From Nocardia pneumoniae NBRC 100136 (GTDB taxonomy: Bacteria > Actinomycetota > Actinomycetes > Mycobacteriales > Mycobacteriaceae): DNA of 64,000 bases. The notes beneath the pieces are model-generated. The model was not told where the DNA came from, made no database searches, and saw only the letters and a program-made list of their open reading frames with translations. The position numbers and the translations under genes are program-made. Where the stretch lies: the NCBI RefSeq assembly GCF_000308755.1, contig NZ_BAGF01000084.1:124001-188000 (forward strand), read 5' to 3'. The number at the start of each line of letters is the position of its first letter. Position 1 is the first letter of the stretch. Of the stretch, positions 42,840-51,258 are shown piece after piece.

Positions 42840-43238
42840 TCAACCGCCGGTGTAGACCTGGGAAGCCAGCGCGAGGCCACCGGCGAACGACAGCGCGATC
42901 AGCGCCATCGCCAGCACCGGCCAATACCACATGTACCAGCGCTTGATCGCGGCCAGAATGAGCATCACGGTCACGCCGGCGATCGCGATCGCCGTGCCGC
43001 TCCACGACACGGCGAAGGCCCAGCCGAGGTATTCGGTACGGCAGTTGTCCTGGCCGCACGGATCGGCGGCGAAGGCGAAGAAGACGGTGCAATAGGCGGC
43101 GGCCAGTCCGAGGACCACCGCCGCGCAGTACAGCACTACGGCGAGCACGACGTCCCAGGTTCGCACCGGCCGCTGCCCGGCTACCGGCCATGACGGCGTG
43201 CCGGGCGGCCATGGCTGCGGGGTGCCGGTGTGGATCAT
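42840..43238 (-). CDS. hypothetical membrane protein
   Basis: 132 residues. About 25 proline-rich residues lead into three membrane segments (VVLAVVLYCAAVVLGLAAAYCTVFFAF, AFAVSWSGTAIAIAGVTVMLILAAI, YWPVLAMALIALSFAGGLALA). An outside loop has DPCGQDNC, which may form a disulfide. Similar in layout to the downstream 112-residue protein. Divergent from menC. Confidence 0.72.
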   Translation of the reverse strand: MIHTGTPQPWPPGTPSWPVAGQRPVRTWDVVLAVVLYCAAVVLGLAAAYCTVFFAFAADPCGQDNCRTEYLGWAFAVSWSGTAIAIAGVTVMLILAAIKRWYMWYWPVLAMALIALSFAGGLALASQVYTGG

Positions 43239-43345
43239 GACGCCGACGATCCCCTATCGCGGCCTGCCGTCGGCTCCGGGAAACTACTCGAGTCCGGATG
43301 CGCAATCTCCCGATCCGCCGTGGCGGCCGCATAAGCTGATCGGCG

Positions 43346-44320
43346 ATGAGCGACTCCGCAGCGCAGAACATCGTCTACGCCATACCCATGCGCACCCGTT
43401 TCCGTGGCATCACGGTGCGCGAGGGCATGCTGATCCACGGGCCGCTCGGCTGGGGCGAGTTCTGCCCGTTTCCCGAGTACGACGACCGGGAGGCCGCCGC
43501 CTGGCTGGCCACCGCCCAGGAGCAGGTGACGACGGGCTGGCCCGAGCCGGTACGCGACCGGATACCGATCAACTGCACCGTGCCCGCCGTCGAACCGGAG
43601 CAGGCGCACGCGATCGTCGCCCGCTCCGGATGCCGTACCGCCAAGGTGAAAGTCGCCGACCACCCGCAATCGCTCGCCGAGGATCTGGCCAGGGTGGAGG
43701 CGGTGCGCGACGCGCTCGGCCGCAACGGCGCGATCCGGGTCGACGCCAACGCGGTCTGGGATGTCGACACCGCGGTGCGCCACATCCAGCAGCTCGACAA
43801 GGCGGCGGCCGGACTCGAGTACGTCGAACAGCCGTGCCGCACCATCGAGGAACTCGCCGCGGTCCGCCGCCGCGTGCACGTGCGCATCGCCGCCGACGAA
43901 TCCATCCGCCGCGCCGAGGACCCGATGCGGGTCGCGGTCGCCGGGGCCGCCGATATCGCCGTCCTCAAATGCACTCCCCTGGGCGGAGTCCGCCGCGCCC
44001 TGCAAGTGGCTGAGGCGGCCGGACTCCCCTGCGTGGTCTCCTCCGCTCTGGAAACCAGCGTCGGCCTCGCCGCGCAACTCGCCTTGGCGGGTGCGCTGCC
44101 CGAACTCGATTTCGCTTGCGGCCTGGGCACTTTGAGCCTCCTCACCGGTGACGTGACCCGCGGCTCGCTCCGTGCGGTCGACGGCTACCTCCCTGTCCCG
44201 CGCACCCCGCCGGAGCCGGAACCCGAACTATTGGAAAGCCATCGCCACCCCGACGCTGATCGCACCGCCTGGTGGGAGGACCGCTTGGCTCGCGTCAGTG
44301 CGCTGATCCCGCCCGCGTAA
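43346..44320 (+). CDS. menC: o-succinylbenzoate synthase
   Basis: 324-residue enolase-superfamily enzyme of menaquinone synthesis, which dehydrates SHCHC to o-succinylbenzoate. Actinobacterial MenC traits: RFRGITVREGMLIHGPLGWGEFCPFPEYDD near the N-terminus, catalytic KVK in CRTAKVKVADH, metal ligands in RVDANAVWD, YVEQPC and IAADESI, and the second lysine in IAVLKCTPLGG. No other men genes are in the window. ATG 43346, 107 bp from the divergent membrane gene. Confidence 0.92.
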   Translation: MSDSAAQNIVYAIPMRTRFRGITVREGMLIHGPLGWGEFCPFPEYDDREAAAWLATAQEQVTTGWPEPVRDRIPINCTVPAVEPEQAHAIVARSGCRTAKVKVADHPQSLAEDLARVEAVRDALGRNGAIRVDANAVWDVDTAVRHIQQLDKAAAGLEYVEQPCRTIEELAAVRRRVHVRIAADESIRRAEDPMRVAVAGAADIAVLKCTPLGGVRRALQVAEAAGLPCVVSSALETSVGLAAQLALAGALPELDFACGLGTLSLLTGDVTRGSLRAVDGYLPVPRTPPEPEPELLESHRHPDADRTAWWEDRLARVSALIPPA

Positions 44321-44756
44321 CGGCACGAGAACCACCGCAGTTCGCCGCCATCCGCTCGCGGACGACGCGGTTGCCTCCCTCCGTTCGCGACGCATTCCCC
44401 GCCAGCAGCGCACGTGCCCTCCAACGCGGCCTTTGGCGGTATGAGGACTACCTCAACAGCTTCATCGGTCAGGATTGATCTGGATCCATACAACAAAGTC
44501 CAGGCACCGGGTAGCGAGTATCACGCTGCGCGGCCGTAATGCGCTGGCGCGGTTACGAGCATTCGAGCGCCCTCAACAAAGGGGCAGCCGTGACATGCGC
44601 TCTACTAACGCGGGTCAATGAGCGTCTCACTCGTCGGGGGTGCCGACAACGATCGTGTCAGCAGCCGAGTCGAGCCGCCCCTGGACTTGACCGGAGGGCG
44701 GATAAAAATAATCGCTGAACGATGGAACCGCTCAGGGTGCTTCGACGTCCAACCAG
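44321..44756. other. gap without an intact gene
   Basis: 436 bp after menC, less GC-rich than its surroundings. Short open frames look random. No tRNA cloverleaf or mobile-element end recognised. It leads into a broken secreted-protein gene. Confidence 0.5.
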
Positions 44757-45256
44757 ATGAAGAACCGAAGATTCCATCAACTGCGGTAGGCGCGAATAAC
44801 GAAGTACGCGAGGAGTATCGGGACGGTCGCGGGTGGCGTGCTGGCGGTCTTGATGACCACTTGTGTGGCATTGCCGCCGCCGACGCGGCGCCCGGGCCGG
44901 GCAACGCCAACTGCCACGTGGACGCCGTGAAGGCCATGAATCCGCACAATTCCAAGGGGACGCCGACCGACATCGTCGGAAAGGGCAGTATCACGTGCAC
45001 GGCGGACATCGACTCGCTGTACATCGATGTCGAACTCCAGCGCAAGGAGGGTGGAAGCTGGAAGCGGGTCGCCAGCGGCCACAACGAGGCCACCAAACCC
45101 ACCGCGGGGACCAAACTCGTTGCCCAAGGCGCCACCACCTGCGCGGACGGGGAGTACCGGACGGCTGCTCGCGGGGGCGGCGTGTATGGCGGAGTACCCT
45201 CGCAATCCTCGGCGTGGAAGTACTCGGACACGGTGGTGAATCCGTGCGGTAAGTAG
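44757..45256 (+). pseudogene. broken secreted-protein gene
   Basis: From ATG 44757 the frame reads MKNRRFHQLR, hits TAG at 44787-44789, then continues ITKYARSIGTVAGGVLAVLMTTCVALP, a good signal peptide. The mature part lies in another frame: AAADAAPGPGNANCHVDAV through SITCTADIDSLYIDVELQRKEGGSWKRVASG to the stop at 45256. A one-base loss (or two-base gain) in the GCC-rich stretch near 44871-44885 would join them. So one nonsense change and one frameshift separate start from mature domain. Cysteines in pairs suggest a disulfide-linked secreted beta protein. Confidence 0.6.
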
Positions 45257-45298
45257 TGCCGATGCGGGGCAAGATTGCGAGTGGGCTGGGAGGCCGGG

Positions 45299-45739
45299 GT
45301 GAGTGGGACGGAATGGGAGATGTTCTGCTCGGAGGTGTTCGTCATCGCCGAGCGTTACGCCATCCAGACGTTTTCGCATCCCGGCACCCTAGTGCTCTCC
45401 AGCGAATCCTCGTCCACGGAAGCCGAAGTGCGCGGGGCCAATCCACACATCAAACTGGTGGATATGGGTGACGCCGCGGTGCGCATCGAAACGGGCTGGT
45501 GCATCCGCGCCATCGCCGACTACGAAATCCAATCCGAGGACAAGCCGTCCCAGGCGGCCGAGGCGGTGGAGGCGATCATTCTCGGGGGCGCCGAAGAGTA
45601 TGTGATCACCGATGACGACAACCGGTGGGTGGCGTTCGGGTGGTGTATTCGGGGGAAAGATCTCCTGATGTCGCAACCCCCGCACATCACCTCGGGACGA
45701 AAAGCGGTTCGTCGGCTCCTGCCGTGGCGGTCGGAGTGA
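45299..45739 (+). CDS. hypothetical protein
   Basis: 146 residues, soluble, acidic. Sequence EMFCSEVFVIAERYAIQTFSHPGTLVLSSE and AVRIETGWCIRAIADYEIQ...EEYVITDDDNRWVAFGWCIRGKDLL shows a repeated GWCIR element. No family recognised. GTG 45299 has GGGAGG upstream; an in-frame ATG-less extension to 45275 is possible. Follows the broken secreted gene by 42 bp. Confidence 0.6.
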   Translation: MSGTEWEMFCSEVFVIAERYAIQTFSHPGTLVLSSESSSTEAEVRGANPHIKLVDMGDAAVRIETGWCIRAIADYEIQSEDKPSQAAEAVEAIILGGAEEYVITDDDNRWVAFGWCIRGKDLLMSQPPHITSGRKAVRRLLPWRSE

Positions 45740-46014
45740 CCGTGCGGCCAAGGAGCTCGACCAAGCCGACCCAGCTGCCGTCGGTGTAGCGTGCCCAGCC
45801 GTGGAGTCGGCCGGGCACGGTGGCGGTCGAATCGAGGCCACCGACCCCTCACGCGCATCGGCACCTTGTCCCGTCCGAAGCCGTTGGGTGGATGGTGGGG
45901 ATGGCTTTGGATAGATTCGACGAGGACGGGGATCGGGGGATCGACGGCGCGGGCACGAAGAAGGCGAGCGGGTCCAACGAGATTGTGCGGGAACCAGACA
46001 GCGCCGGGGCAGGC

Positions 46015-46527
46015 TCAGCCGATCCGGACGCCACAAGCCAGCATCGTGGTGCGCAGCAGCAACGCCGCCTCGGGGCCGACGACGCCGTCGACCAATTCCA
46101 CATAGCGGTCGCAGAATTCCGGGCCGTGCGCGGCCACGGAGCCCGGCGCGGACTCCAGGTGATGCGCCAGTTCGTGCAGGATCACCAGTTCCCGCAGCGC
46201 CCAGGCGGTGCCGCCGGTGTGCAGCGGAACCGCCAGGACGTTCCCGGCCGCCTCGTAATGCGCGGCCGTTGTTCCGGCGCGTGAGCGAACGCGCACCGCC
46301 ACGGCGGCCCGCTCCCAGCGCGCCCGTACCCAATTGAGCGCCAGCACCTTGTCCGTATAACTCTGCACGGATTCCACCGAGGCGAAGCGGCGCTCGATCG
46401 GCAATGTGAGTTGCGAACCATAGAGTTCGACGGTGCGCACCCCGTGCTCGTCCGCGCGATCGAAAACCCCACGTATCAACTGCTCGGCGTCGTAGACCTT
46501 CGCACGTTGACTGTCGCGCACGGTCAT
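46015..46527 (-). CDS. TIGR04338-type putative metallohydrolase (Rv0185-like)
   Basis: 170 residues with a zinc metallopeptidase helix LVILHELAHHLES (HExxH, about 118-122) and a downstream acidic/His segment HGPEFCDRYVELVDGVVGPE. Matches the actinobacterial family typified by M. tuberculosis Rv0185, whose substrate is unknown. Lies 103 bp after a DUF2786 gene, as Rv0185 is next to Rv0184. Cytosolic. Confidence 0.85.
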   Translation of the reverse strand: MTVRDSQRAKVYDAEQLIRGVFDRADEHGVRTVELYGSQLTLPIERRFASVESVQSYTDKVLALNWVRARWERAAVAVRVRSRAGTTAAHYEAAGNVLAVPLHTGGTAWALRELVILHELAHHLESAPGSVAAHGPEFCDRYVELVDGVVGPEAALLLRTTMLACGVRIG

Positions 46528-46630
46528 CGCCGCGCGGCCGATCCCGCGGTGCGCCTCGCCCTGTCGCAGGGTCGTGCCGACCGAACCGCGGCAGCCGCTC
46601 GCCCAGCGCAGCCCGTACCGTTCACGCTGG

Positions 46631-47476
46631 TCAACCGCCTTCGGAAGAGGTCAACTTGGTACGGGCGGCGGGCAGTTCGGGAGAGGTGCCGATCCGTGCG
46701 GCCCGGCCAGCGCGATCCCCCGCCGCCCGCGCCGCCGCCGAATGCCCGGTGGACGCCTGCGGCCCGCGCCAGGTGCCGCGCGCCTCGGATGTCCTCGCGT
46801 AGAAGTCCGTGAGCTCGATCTCTTTGTTCCGCAGGGCCAGCGCGGTACCGGTCACCTCGGCGCCTTGCGGCAACACCTCGGCTTCGACCTCCGCCTTCAC
46901 CTCCGACAGCCGCCTGCCGATCCGCGCGGCGAAGGCCATCTGGAAATTCAACCGCGCGGTCACGCCCGCGACCGGCGCTTGCACCCTGCGCCGGACCTGG
47001 CGGCCCCACCGCTTCTCCACCACGATCTTCTCGACGGTGGCCGACCGGTAAGCCCCCGACTTGATGTACTGATCGGACGCGCGCACCATCTGCACGAGCA
47101 GACTGGCGTAGAGCGCTTCGCAGGTATCGATATCGGAGTCGAACCCGTAGGCGTAGACCTGCGTCGAAGTCCGGGCGACGTCGCAGCGCACGTCGTTGGC
47201 CGCCGCGATGGCGACGAACAGCTGGACATAGGTGCGCAACCCGCGTTTGCCCGGCTCACCGATCGGGATGATCCGCTGCACCGGCGTGGTCCTCCGCTCC
47301 CGCCCGGCGATGTGTGCGCGCGCCACCGCGAGGTCGATGGACGACTTCGTGGCCAGCCGCTGCGCCGCAGCGAGGAACGCTTCGGCCTCGTGCTCGTTGT
47401 CGGTGGATTCGGCCTTGCGCAGCAGTCCACCGATGCGGGTGAGCATCCGATCGGGAATCGCGTTCGGCGAAGACAT
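46631..47476 (-). CDS. DUF2786 protein (Rv0184-like)
   Basis: 281 residues. The N-terminal DUF2786 domain (MLTRIGGLLRKAESTDNEHEAEAFLAAAQRLATKSSIDLAVAR) is followed by a helical region (TYVQLFVAIAAANDVRCDVAR, ALYASLLVQMVRASD) and an Arg-rich tail. ATG 47476 begins MSSPNAIPDRM. Role unknown; the persistent pairing with the HExxH protein suggests they act together. Confidence 0.85.
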   Translation of the reverse strand: MSSPNAIPDRMLTRIGGLLRKAESTDNEHEAEAFLAAAQRLATKSSIDLAVARAHIAGRERRTTPVQRIIPIGEPGKRGLRTYVQLFVAIAAANDVRCDVARTSTQVYAYGFDSDIDTCEALYASLLVQMVRASDQYIKSGAYRSATVEKIVVEKRWGRQVRRRVQAPVAGVTARLNFQMAFAARIGRRLSEVKAEVEAEVLPQGAEVTGTALALRNKEIELTDFYARTSEARGTWRGPQASTGHSAAARAAGDRAGRAARIGTSPELPAARTKLTSSEGG

Positions 47477-47598
47477 CGCGCCCCAGCCTAGTGGGCGACT
47501 TGCGGGCACTGTCCCGCACACCGGATCGACACCATGTATCTTGCCTTGTGCACCGGCAGGGTGTGCTGCCGCTCACGAACGATCCTGGAGTGTTTGCG

Positions 47599-48900
47599 AT
47601 GGCTGTGAAGAAGGTGTCGGCCCTACGTTCGTCGCTCGTGCCGCGGGCAGCGATGGCGGCCGCGGCAGTCGCGCTGCTGACCGCGACGTTCACCAGCGCC
47701 TGCTCCAGCGACAACGGCGGCAGCCCGATCAGCCAGAACCTCACCGGACGCGGCCCGATCACCTACGTCGAGGGCAAGGACACCAGCGCGACCGGCGCGG
47801 TCAAGCAGTTGATCGAGCGCTGGAACGCCACGCACCCGGACGAACAGGTGACGTTCAAAGAGCAGTCGAACGACGCCTCCCAGCAGTACGACGACCTGGT
47901 CGAGCACATGCGCTCCAAGCAGTCCAACTACGACGTGGTCGCCCTGGACGTGCCGTGGACGGCCGAGTTCGCCGCCAAGGGCTGGATCCAGCCGCTCAAG
48001 GATTCCTTCGCCCTCGACACCACCGCGCTGCTCTCCCCGCCGGTCGCCAGCGCCACCTACAACAACACCCTCTACGCCGCGCCCCGCAACACCAACGGTG
48101 GCCTGCTGTTCTACCGCAAGGACCTGGTGCCCAACCCGCCCAAGACCTGGAACGAGATGCTGGCCCAGTGCCACATCGCACGCGAGCAGAACATCGGCTG
48201 CTACGCGGGCCAGTTCGCGCCCTATGAGGGCTTGACGGTGAACACGGCCGAGGTCATCAACGCCTACGGCGGCACCTTCGTCGGCGCCGACGGCAAGACC
48301 CCCACGGTGAACAGCCCGCAGTCGCGCGCCGGACTGAAGGTGCTGGTCGACGCGTACAACAACGGCGACATCCCGAAGGAAGCCATCACCTTCAAGGAGC
48401 CGGAGTCCAGCAACGCCTTCGCGCAGGGCAAGCTGCTGTTCCTGCGATCGTGGCCGTCCACCTTCGGTGACGTCGGCAGCGAGGCTTCCGCGGTGAAGGA
48501 CAAGTTCTCGGTCGCTCCGCTGCCGGGCGAAGACGGCGTCGGCGCCTCCACTCTCGGCGGCTACAACGCGGCGATCAGCGCGTTCTCCAAGAACAAGGCC
48601 ACCGCGCTGGACTTCCTGCGCTTCCTGATCAGCGAGGACGCCCAGCACATCGTCGCCTCCGGCGCGTTGCCCTCGGTGCGCGCGTCGATGTACGACGACC
48701 CGGCGCTGATCGCGAAGATGCCGTACCTGCCCGCGCTCAAGGACTCCATCGCCAGCGCGGTGCCGCGCCCGGTGACCCCGTTCTATCCCGCGGTGTCCAA
48801 GGCCATCCAGGACAACGCCTATGCTGCGTTGAACGGAACCAAGTCCGTCGATGACGCGATCACCGGTATGCAGAAGGGCATCGAGACCGCCGGATCGTAA
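47599..48900 (+). CDS. carbohydrate ABC importer solute-binding lipoprotein (CUT1)
   Basis: 433 residues. Lipoprotein signal with lipobox TFTSAC, then a family 1 solute-binding protein: ITYVEGKDTSATGAVKQLIERWNATHPDEQVTF, YDVVALDVPWTAEFAAKGWIQPL, SATYNNTLYAAPRNTNGGLLFYRKDLV, and GGYNAAISAFSKNKATALDFLRFL. Resembles trehalose/maltose receptors (ThuE, LpqY) in the 'DVxWTAEFAxxGW' and 'LYAAP..TN..LL.YR.DL' segments. ATG 47599 with GGAG eight bases upstream. First gene of a transporter operon without its own ATPase. Confidence 0.88.
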   Translation: MAVKKVSALRSSLVPRAAMAAAAVALLTATFTSACSSDNGGSPISQNLTGRGPITYVEGKDTSATGAVKQLIERWNATHPDEQVTFKEQSNDASQQYDDLVEHMRSKQSNYDVVALDVPWTAEFAAKGWIQPLKDSFALDTTALLSPPVASATYNNTLYAAPRNTNGGLLFYRKDLVPNPPKTWNEMLAQCHIAREQNIGCYAGQFAPYEGLTVNTAEVINAYGGTFVGADGKTPTVNSPQSRAGLKVLVDAYNNGDIPKEAITFKEPESSNAFAQGKLLFLRSWPSTFGDVGSEASAVKDKFSVAPLPGEDGVGASTLGGYNAAISAFSKNKATALDFLRFLISEDAQHIVASGALPSVRASMYDDPALIAKMPYLPALKDSIASAVPRPVTPFYPAVSKAIQDNAYAALNGTKSVDDAITGMQKGIETAGS

Positions 48901-48945
48901 GCGCTGATTGCAACGGACCCGACGAACCCGCAGGAGAGAGAAACG

Positions 48946-49974
48946 GTGTCGGATCCTTCGGGAGCGGCGACTATCGCGCCGAAAGACGACGATTTCGTTC
49001 CGGCCAGACGCGGCATCGCCGCGACGATAGCGCTGGAGCTGCGGCGTTCCGGAAAATCCTGGCTGTTCGTCACGCCGGTGCTGCTCGCGCTCGCGGTCGT
49101 CATCGGATATCCGGTGATCCGGGCGCTGTGGATGTCCTTCCAGAAGGACTCCGGCCTCGACCCGGCGACCGGCATGTTCGTCGAGGGCGGCAGTGCCGGG
49201 TTCTCGAACTACACGCACTGGCTGCTACAGCAGTGCCAGGTCGCCACCGGCGAGGTGGTGTCCTGCCCGACCGGCAACCTGGGCTCGCAATTCTGGCTGG
49301 CCGTCGGGGTCACGCTGTTCTTCACCGTGGTGACGGTCACGCTCGAGCTGACGCTCGGCCTCGGCATGGCCATGGTGATGGGCAAGACCTTCCGCGGCAG
49401 GGCGCTGCTGCGCGCGGCCGTGCTGATTCCGTGGGCCATCCCGACCGCCGTCACGGCACGGTTGTGGGAGTTCATGTTCCAGTACGACGGCGTGGTGAAC
49501 CGGGTCCTCGGCACGCACATCCTGTGGACCTCCGACGCGTGGCCCGCGCGGTTCGCGGTGATCGCGGCCGACGTATGGAAGACCACGCCGTTCATGGCGC
49601 TGCTGCTGCTCGCCGGTCTGCAAGTGATCCCGGCCGACGTGTACGAGGCCGCGCGGGTCGACGGCGCGTCGGCTTGGCAGCGGTTCACCCAGATCACGCT
49701 CCCGCTGCTGAAGCCCGCCCTGCTGGTCGCGGTGCTGTTCCGCACCATGGACGCGCTGCGCATGTTCGACCTGCCCGCGATCATGACGCTGGGCAACCCG
49801 TCCACCCGCACGGTGTCGATCCTGGTGGTCGAGCAGGTTCGGCAAGGACCCAACAGCGCGGCCGCGTTGTCCACGATCACCTTCCTTTTGATCTTCGCGG
49901 TGGCGTTCGTGCTGGTGAAGGTCCTGGGCGCGAACGCGGTTCGCACCCAGGAAGAGCAGCGGAGGGCCGGATGA
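48946..49974 (+). CDS. sugA: carbohydrate ABC importer permease (SugA/MalF-like)
   Basis: 342 residues, six membrane segments plus an N-terminal extension. The EAA loop is PADVYEAARVDGASAWQRFTQITLPLLKPAL. A periplasmic insertion of about 45 residues after the first span (QKDSGLDPATGMF...CQVATGEVVSCPTG) is larger than in SugA of mycobacteria and holds two cysteines. GTG 48946 follows CAGGAGAGAG. The gene name is by analogy with LpqY-SugABC. Confidence 0.85.
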   Translation: MSDPSGAATIAPKDDDFVPARRGIAATIALELRRSGKSWLFVTPVLLALAVVIGYPVIRALWMSFQKDSGLDPATGMFVEGGSAGFSNYTHWLLQQCQVATGEVVSCPTGNLGSQFWLAVGVTLFFTVVTVTLELTLGLGMAMVMGKTFRGRALLRAAVLIPWAIPTAVTARLWEFMFQYDGVVNRVLGTHILWTSDAWPARFAVIAADVWKTTPFMALLLLAGLQVIPADVYEAARVDGASAWQRFTQITLPLLKPALLVAVLFRTMDALRMFDLPAIMTLGNPSTRTVSILVVEQVRQGPNSAAALSTITFLLIFAVAFVLVKVLGANAVRTQEEQRRAG

Positions 49975-50081
49975 GACACACTCGCGAAGCTCTCGTCCGG
50001 CCCGACCGGGTGCGGGTGTCCCGCAGGAACACCGAGAGCCGGATGACATACGTGTCCCGCGCGACACGGGAGGCGCACTGA
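49971..50081 (+). other. 36-codon ORF bridging the two permease genes
   Basis: Starts in the ATGA overlap with the first permease and stops in a TGATG overlap with the second. Arg-rich peptide (MRHTREALVRPDRVRVSRRN...). It contains the ribosome site (GGGAGG) of the next gene. Possibly only a spacer; the arrangement mimics the MIRU-like repeats, but the sequence differs. Confidence 0.35.
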
Positions 50082-50980
50082 TGTCCGTGCAGACGACGAA
50101 AAAGCCCGTCACCGAGGTGGAAAAGCCCGCCGCGCGGCAGGTTCCGTGGACCAAGCGGCTCGGTTCGGTGCGGTTGTACCTCGGCGCCGTGATCGTGCTG
50201 GTCTGGGGTCTCGCGCCGTTCTACTGGATGGCGGTCACCGCGTTCCGCGACCCCGACTACACCTTCGACAACACGCCGTGGCCGACGCACGTCACCTTGG
50301 AGAACTTCCGCAACGCGTTCGACACCAGCCGCGGCAACGACTTCGGCAAGGCCCTGGTGAACAGCGTCGTCATCGGCGCCGCCACCACGGTGATCGCGCT
50401 GGTGATCGGCGTGTTCGCCGCGTACGCGCTGGCCCGGCTCACCTTCCGGGGCAAGTACGTGGTGTCCGGACTGATCCTGAGCGCATCGATGTTCCCCGTC
50501 GTCGTGCTGGTGACCCCGCTGTTCCAGCTGTTCACCAGCCTCGGCTGGATCGGCGAGTACCAGGCGATGATCATCCCGAACATCTCGTTCGTGCTGCCGA
50601 TGACGGTCTACATCCTCGCGTCCTTCTTCACCGAACTGCCCTGGGAGCTCGAGGAAGCGGCGCGGATCGACGGGGCGACCAAGATGCAGGCCTTCCGTCT
50701 GGTCATGCTGCCGCTCGCCGCGCCCGCCGTGTTCACCACCGCCATCCTGGCGTTCATCGCGGCGGTCAACGAATACCTGCTGGCCCGTTTGCTTTCCAGC
50801 GACAAGACCGAGCCCGTCACCGTCGCGATCGCCCGCTTCTCCGGCAACAACCCCTTGGTGCAGCCGTACGCCGCGATCATGGCCGCAGGCACCATCGTCA
50901 CCATCCCGCTGGTCATCATGGTCCTGCTCTTCCAGCGCCGCATCATCTCCGGCCTCACCGCGGGCGGCGTGAAGAGCTGA
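50081..50980 (+). CDS. sugB: carbohydrate ABC importer permease (SugB/MalG-like)
   Basis: 299 residues with six membrane segments. The EAA loop is LPWELEEAARIDGATKMQAFRLVMLPLAAPAVFTT. The N-terminal 25 residues are charged and cytosolic. It completes the importer with the first permease and receptor. ATG 50081 has GGGAGG eight bases upstream. Followed by a small hairpin. Confidence 0.88.
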   Translation: MSVQTTKKPVTEVEKPAARQVPWTKRLGSVRLYLGAVIVLVWGLAPFYWMAVTAFRDPDYTFDNTPWPTHVTLENFRNAFDTSRGNDFGKALVNSVVIGAATTVIALVIGVFAAYALARLTFRGKYVVSGLILSASMFPVVVLVTPLFQLFTSLGWIGEYQAMIIPNISFVLPMTVYILASFFTELPWELEEAARIDGATKMQAFRLVMLPLAAPAVFTTAILAFIAAVNEYLLARLLSSDKTEPVTVAIARFSGNNPLVQPYAAIMAAGTIVTIPLVIMVLLFQRRIISGLTAGGVKS

Positions 50981-50987
50981 GTTTTCG

Positions 50988-51003
50988 GCCGCGCGGGCGC
51001 GGC
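50988..51003 (+). terminator. short hairpin after sugB-like gene
   Basis: GCCGCG-CGGG-CGCGGC, eight bases after the stop and preceded by TTTT. Short stem, so less certain than the others. Confidence 0.45.
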
Positions 51004-51258
51004 GTGTTCGCGGCATGCTCGGTCTCGCTGCGCTCGAAAACGAGAGTCGGGCCTATGTGGTTGCCTTCATGTGATAATCGCGGCAGCTGCGTGTCCGCCG
51101 ATCCTCTCAGGGGCGCCGGACGGAAGATGTCGCACACGCGTCAGCCGCCTCGAAGCGGAAGCCGCTGTCGAGGCGCACGGTAAACTCGGTCCCTCAATAC
51201 TCTTTTCCGATCGTGTTCGTGCAGGTGGGTTCGTCCGACACTCCGGGAGGAGATGATC

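Noticed and set aside
51003..51060. GCTCG/CGAG-rich text resembling a repeat end
   Set aside because: Only short matches to the repeat at 5086 and 30149; likely chance in GC-rich DNA.
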